NCBI RefSeq assembly: GCF_003008535.1
Contig: NZ_CP027666.1
Location: 496,001 to 560,000 of the forward strand
Source of the DNA: Ottowia oryzae
GTDB lineage: Bacteria; Pseudomonadota; Gammaproteobacteria; Burkholderiales; Burkholderiaceae_C
Length of the DNA: 64,000 nucleotides
Direction: 5' to 3'
Of this stretch, positions 62,016 through 64,000 are shown piece by piece. The notes under the pieces are model-generated. The model ran no database searches. It was not told the DNA's origin and worked only from the letters and a program-made list of their open reading frames with translations. Within the stretch, counting starts at the first letter, position 1, and every line of letters begins with the position of its first letter. Position numbers and translations under genes: made by a program.

Positions 62016-64000
62016 TCAGCCCGGCGCCAGCCGCGCCAGCGCGTCCTGCACGTCGCCCGCGCTGATGACTTCGCTCAGCACGATCGGCGCCTTGCCCGGT
62101 GCCTGCAGCACGTACACCGGCACCCCTGCGCGGCCCAGCTTTTGCAGCTCGGCGGTGATCTGCGGGTCGCGGCGCGTCCAGTCGGCGCGGAAGGTCTGCA
62201 CGCGCGCATCGTCCAGCGCACGCAGCACCGCCTCGTTGGCCAGCGTGGTCTTCTTGTTGTATTGGCAAGTCACGCACCAGGCGGCAGTGAAATCGACGAA
62301 CACCGGCCGCCCTTCGGCCAGCGTTTGCTGCACGTCGGCGGGCGACCAGCGCTGCCAGCGTGCGCCAACGGTGCTGGCTGCGGCGGCAGGCGCCGCCTCG
62401 GCGCGGGTGACCATCGGCCCGAACGACCACAGCATGAAAGCGCCAAAGGCCAGCGACAGGCCCGTCAGCGCCACGCGCGTGCGGCCCGTCAGGCCCAGCG
62501 ACCACAGCAGCAGCGCCAGCACCACCAGCAGCGCCAGCAGCGCGCCCGCGCCGTCCACGCCGCTTTGCTGGCCCAGCACCCATAGCAGCCACACCACGGT
62601 GCCGAACATGGGGAAGGCGAGGAACTTGCGCAGCGTGTCCATCCACGCGCCGGGGCGCGGCAGCAGTCGCGCCACCCCCGGCAGCCAGCTGGCCAGCAGG
62701 TAGGGCAGCGCCATCCCTAAGCCCAGCGCGGCGAACACGGCCAGCGCCTGCCATGCGGGCAGCGCCATCGCCAAACCCAGCGATGCGCCCATGAACGGCG
62801 CGGTGCAGGGCGAGGCCACCGCCACCGCCAGCACACCCGACAGCAGCGAATTGGCCACCGGGTGGCGCGCCTCCATCGACGTCACGCTGCTGGGCAGCAT
62901 GCGCCCAAACTCAAACACGCCCGCCAGGTTCAGCCCGATCACGGTGAACAGCGCCGCCAGCGCCGCCACCACCGCGGGCGACTGCAACTGAAAGCCCCAG
63001 CCCAGGTGTTGCCCGGCCGCGCGCAGCGCCAGCACCAACGCGCCCAGCGCCAAGAACGACAGGACCACGCCCACGCTGTAGGCCACACCGCTGATGCGGT
63101 GCGCGCGCTGGTCGTTGGCGTGCTGCGCAAAGCCCAGCACCTTGATGGCCAGCACCGGAAACACGCAGGGCATCAGGTTCAGCACCAGCCCACCGAGCAC
63201 GGCGCCCAGCAGCGCGAAAAGGAAAGTGCCGGTGGGCACCGGCGTGGCCGTGCCGGGCGGCGCCGCCGCATTGGCGTCGCCAGCGGTGCCACCCGTGGAG
63301 TTCTGCGCATTCGCCTTCAGCGCCGCTTCCAGCGCGGGCGAGACCACCGCCGCCTGCGCCACCGCTGGCCACGCGCCTTGCACCACCGCGTCGGCGCGCC
63401 AGCCCTGCTGGCCGGCCACCAGCACCAGGGGCATTTTCTCGGGCGATTCGCTGCGCTCGGGCGACACGGGCACGTCGGCCGTCCACACGTCGCCGTCCCA
63501 GCGCTGCGTCCAGGTGCGGGGGCCGGCGGCTTCGCCGGGGGCGGCCTGGGTGGCGCCGGTCAACAGCACGTTGGGCGTTTCAGCGAACAGCTCCAGCGTT
63601 TGCCCGCGCGCGCTGGCGGGCAGGCCGCTCACGCGCACGGCCAGGCGCTGGCCGCCGTCGGTCAGCGCGACCTGCTGCGTGCCGCCCAGCGGCGCGGGCT
63701 GCTGCTTGAGGGCCGCATCAAACGCGGCGGCGTTCAGCGCGGTGGAGCTGCGCAGCGGCAGCTTGAGCGCGAATTCGCCCTCCTGCGGAATGCATTCCTT
63801 GCGGCAGACGAGCCAAGTGGCCTTCAGGCGCACGTCCATCGCCTCGTCCAGCACGCCGGGCTTGTATTCGGGCGTGATGATCAGCGGCACGGGCAGCAGC
63901 ACCGTGTCGTCGTAGCCGTAGTTGGCCAGCTGGCCGATGGGAATCTTCTTGGGCAGCGGCCAGGCGATGTCGCCCGCCATCACGCCGGGCGGCAGCGTCC
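62016..64000 (-). CDS. dsbD: Thiol:disulfide interchange protein DsbD (5' part missing)
   Basis: Partial: the frame runs off the right edge (about 661 residues visible, start not seen). Three redox modules: an N-terminal periplasmic domain with the Cys pair CRKEC, a membrane domain of about eight helices with Cys in LMPCVFP and ASPCTAP, and a C-terminal thioredoxin-like domain with WCVTC. It carries electrons from cytoplasmic thioredoxin to periplasmic DsbC and cytochrome c maturation proteins. A TlpA-like protein of this window could be a client, but that is inference. Confidence 0.95.
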   Translation of the reverse strand, partial: TLPPGVMAGDIAWPLPKKIPIGQLANYGYDDTVLLPVPLIITPEYKPGVLDEAMDVRLKATWLVCRKECIPQEGEFALKLPLRSSTALNAAAFDAALKQQPAPLGGTQQVALTDGGQRLAVRVSGLPASARGQTLELFAETPNVLLTGATQAAPGEAAGPRTWTQRWDGDVWTADVPVSPERSESPEKMPLVLVAGQQGWRADAVVQGAWPAVAQAAVVSPALEAALKANAQNSTGGTAGDANAAAPPGTATPVPTGTFLFALLGAVLGGLVLNLMPCVFPVLAIKVLGFAQHANDQRAHRISGVAYSVGVVLSFLALGALVLALRAAGQHLGWGFQLQSPAVVAALAALFTVIGLNLAGVFEFGRMLPSSVTSMEARHPVANSLLSGVLAVAVASPCTAPFMGASLGLAMALPAWQALAVFAALGLGMALPYLLASWLPGVARLLPRPGAWMDTLRKFLAFPMFGTVVWLLWVLGQQSGVDGAGALLALLVVLALLLWSLGLTGRTRVALTGLSLAFGAFMLWSFGPMVTRAEAAPAAAASTVGARWQRWSPADVQQTLAEGRPVFVDFTAAWCVTCQYNKKTTLANEAVLRALDDARVQTFRADWTRRDPQITAELQKLGRAGVPVYVLQAPGKAPIVLSEVISAGDVQDALARLAPG

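Overview
The window is a GC-rich chromosomal segment that looks like a member of the Comamonadaceae (Burkholderiales; Acidovorax, Ottowia or Comamonas-like). This is inferred from gene content and order: an atpI-B-E-F-H-A-G-D-C operon, a dat-ybeD-lipB-lipA block, an incomplete EIIA(Man)-HPr-EI phosphotransfer system, and a str/S10 ribosomal cluster with a long Gly/Arg-rich S3. No species can be named from sequence alone. No CRISPR array, prophage, insertion sequence, tRNA or rRNA was seen.

Layout. 1-7.9 kb: a partial cyclic-nucleotide-binding protein and the complete F1Fo ATP synthase operon (minus strand). 8.0-13.4 kb: D-amino acid aminotransferase, YbeD-like protein, lipB and lipA, interrupted by a lipoprotein and an orphan amino-acid-binding protein. 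13.7-22.7 kb: serine hydrolase plus AraC regulator, an acetaldehyde dehydrogenase opposite its sigma-54 activator, a second orphan binding protein and an EamA transporter. 22.9-26.2 kb: EIIA-HPr-TPR-EI operon. 26.6-32.8 kb: CoA-transferase, a frameshifted alpha/beta hydrolase, TlpA-like lipoprotein, a cytochrome c'/cytochrome b561 pair, GNAT, peroxiredoxin. 33.0-43.2 kb: rpsL-rpsG-fusA-tuf-rpsJ-rplCDWB-rpsS-rplV-rpsC-rplP-rpmC-rpsQ, ending in a terminator after rpsQ. 43.2-50 kb: DD-carboxypeptidase, hydrolase, ferredoxin, VanZ, HemJ, then hemB and corA on the other strand, with a candidate small RNA between hemJ and hemB. 50-54 kb: LysR, dienelactone hydrolase, DsbA-like isomerase, SDR and MaoC genes. 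54.3-58 kb: a four-gene Mce/Mla-type lipid transport operon. 58.4-64 kb: bactofilin, lipoprotein, 3-hydroxybutyryl-CoA dehydrogenase, ohrR-ohr and a partial dsbD.

The strongest unexplained signal is a family of about 55-bp elements (17 clear copies plus one degenerate copy) with a near-fixed architecture: ATAGCTGCCAGCGC, exactly 11 variable bases, then GCGC(T/C)GGAGGCC and a T- or A-rich edge. Most lie just after stop codons. Several have been drawn into genes: one encodes the start of a lipoprotein signal peptide, two make in-frame insertions in dat and lipB, and one supplies the hemB stop codon. The second notable signal is a candidate ~100-nt small RNA on the minus strand between hemJ and hemB, with a consensus-like promoter, a stem-loop displaying a CCUCCC (anti-Shine-Dalgarno) loop and a strong intrinsic terminator.
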